From contig NZ_CP045721.1 in NCBI RefSeq assembly GCF_009646115.1, positions 372,001 through 436,000 of the forward strand: DNA of 64,000 nt. Reading direction: 5' to 3'. This document shows positions 63,335 through 64,000 of the stretch, in pieces. The notes beneath the pieces were generated by a model. The model saw nothing but the letters and a program-made list of their open reading frames with translations. It had not been told where the DNA came from and made no database searches. The position numbers and the translations under genes are program-made. Numbering within the stretch: the first letter of the stretch is position 1; each line of letters starts with the position of its first letter. This DNA comes from Pantoea eucalypti. Lineage in GTDB: Bacteria > Pseudomonadota > Gammaproteobacteria > Enterobacterales > Enterobacteriaceae.

Positions 63335-64000
63335 TCAGGTTTTCTTTCCTTTTTCCGTTGCCTGATCGAGCGCTGAAATGACAATGCCCGGCGTCAGGAC
63401 CTGCGGTAGTACTACCGGTTTTCCGCCGTCAGCCGGGTAGACCACGTAGAGCGGCAATCCGCCGCGTCCGAAATCACTCAGCGCCTGTTCAACATCAGGA
63501 TTATATTTGGTGGAGTCTGCAACCATGTAAATGGTATTCGTCCGCGCCATTGCGGCCTTGACCGCCTGCGTCGAAAGTGAAGTGCGATCGTTTACCTGGC
63601 AGGTAATACACCATGATGCCGTAAAATTCACCAGGATAGGCTTGCCCTGACCTTTAATCGCGTCGACATTCTGCGGCGACCAGGAGACCGTCTCTGCAGC
63701 CTGTGAAGCGGTTTCCGTTTCAGCAGGCGCGCTGGCAAAACGGTTCAGGTTCAGCAAAGGCACGACGACGAGTGCCAGGAAGAACACAGTTGCAACATGC
63801 ATTACAACATGGCGCTGTCCCATCATACGGCGTTTCTGTGCCATGCCATACAGCCAGGCGGCAAAACTAAACAGCAAACAACAGACCAGAATCGCCGCCA
63901 GCGCTGCCGAGCCTGCCTGACGTTCCAGAACCCAAATCAGCCAGCCCACCGCGCCCAGCATAGGAAACGCCAGGCCCTGTTTCAGCGTGATCATCCAGGC
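63335..64000 (-). CDS. DsbD/ScsB-like membrane thiol protein, N-terminal part beyond window
   Basis: The frame is still open at the window edge (codons for Ala-Trp before the ATG at 63994), so this is the C-terminal ~222 residues of a larger protein. It contains three hydrophobic helices (FPMLGAVGWLIWVL, AALAAILVCCLLFSFAAWLYG, VVMHVATVFFLALVVVPLL) and a thioredoxin domain with active site WCITC and cis-Pro region GGLPLYVVYP. This is the layout of the transmembrane end plus C-terminal domain of DsbD/ScsB disulfide reductases, often linked with copper stress. Operon with the ECF sigma factor downstream. Confidence 0.85.
   Translation of the reverse strand, partial: AWMITLKQGLAFPMLGAVGWLIWVLERQAGSAALAAILVCCLLFSFAAWLYGMAQKRRMMGQRHVVMHVATVFFLALVVVPLLNLNRFASAPAETETASQAAETVSWSPQNVDAIKGQGKPILVNFTASWCITCQVNDRTSLSTQAVKAAMARTNTIYMVADSTKYNPDVEQALSDFGRGGLPLYVVYPADGGKPVVLPQVLTPGIVISALDQATEKGKKT

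Overview
The window looks like a chromosomal segment of an enterobacterium of the Erwiniaceae, most likely Pantoea or a close relative. This is judged from close matches, recalled from memory, to Escherichia coli MalT, YfiR/DgcN/YfiB, FumA, DcuS/DcuR, Mqo and LplA, mixed with accessory genes typical of plant-associated enterobacteria. I saw no rRNA, tRNA, CRISPR array, insertion sequence or prophage. All calls rest on reading the sequence and family knowledge; no database search was run.

Layout. 1-4.5 kb: maltose regulon (partial malP, divergent malT). 4.7 kb: a decayed LysR-type fragment. 5.1-7.4 kb: the yfiR-dgcN-yfiB cyclic-di-GMP operon. 7.5-10.9 kb: an inositol-type operon (transporter, sugar isomerase, inositol dehydrogenase). 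11.2-14 kb: a LysR regulator with two NAD(P)-binding reductases. 14.2-24.3 kb: a C4-dicarboxylate/fumarate block: class I fumarase, DASS transporter with a perfect FNR box upstream, a large OYE/FMN/FAD fumarate reductase-like flavoprotein, its ApbE flavin transferase, and DcuSR. 24.6-26.2 kb: mqo. 26.3-34.9 kb: VF530 protein, transporters, a 49-residue small gene, the dat-ddc operon (1,3-diaminopropane), and a TetR/ABC-membrane-protein pair with two palindromic operators. 35-36.3 kb: a tandem cspA-type duplication. 36.4-42.1 kb: lplA, a DMT exporter and a LacI-controlled sugar operon with paired operators.

42.2-55.9 kb is the most unusual region: pirin, alpha/beta hydrolase, MFS transporter with a soluble tail, DoxX, YtcJ-like amidohydrolase, divergent isochorismatase-family hydrolase, two XapX proteins, a receiver-only response regulator, an 1846-residue kinase/ATPase/GAF/PAS/histidine kinase, and a FixJ-type regulator. 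The shared divergent region carries repeated TAGTTATAC motifs and a CGTATA-N2-TATACG palindrome, suggesting that the signalling genes control the enzyme genes. The Ser/Thr kinase-like domain of the giant sensor has lost key catalytic residues and may be a pseudokinase.

56.7-60.6 kb holds a long FdhA-type molybdoenzyme with a DUF1641 partner and a neighbouring GFA-family protein, perhaps a formaldehyde/formate module. 60.8-64 kb holds another hydrolase, a decayed DeoR fragment, and an operon of a DsbD/ScsB-like thioredoxin protein (cut by the window end), an ECF sigma factor and its NrsF-type anti-sigma factor.
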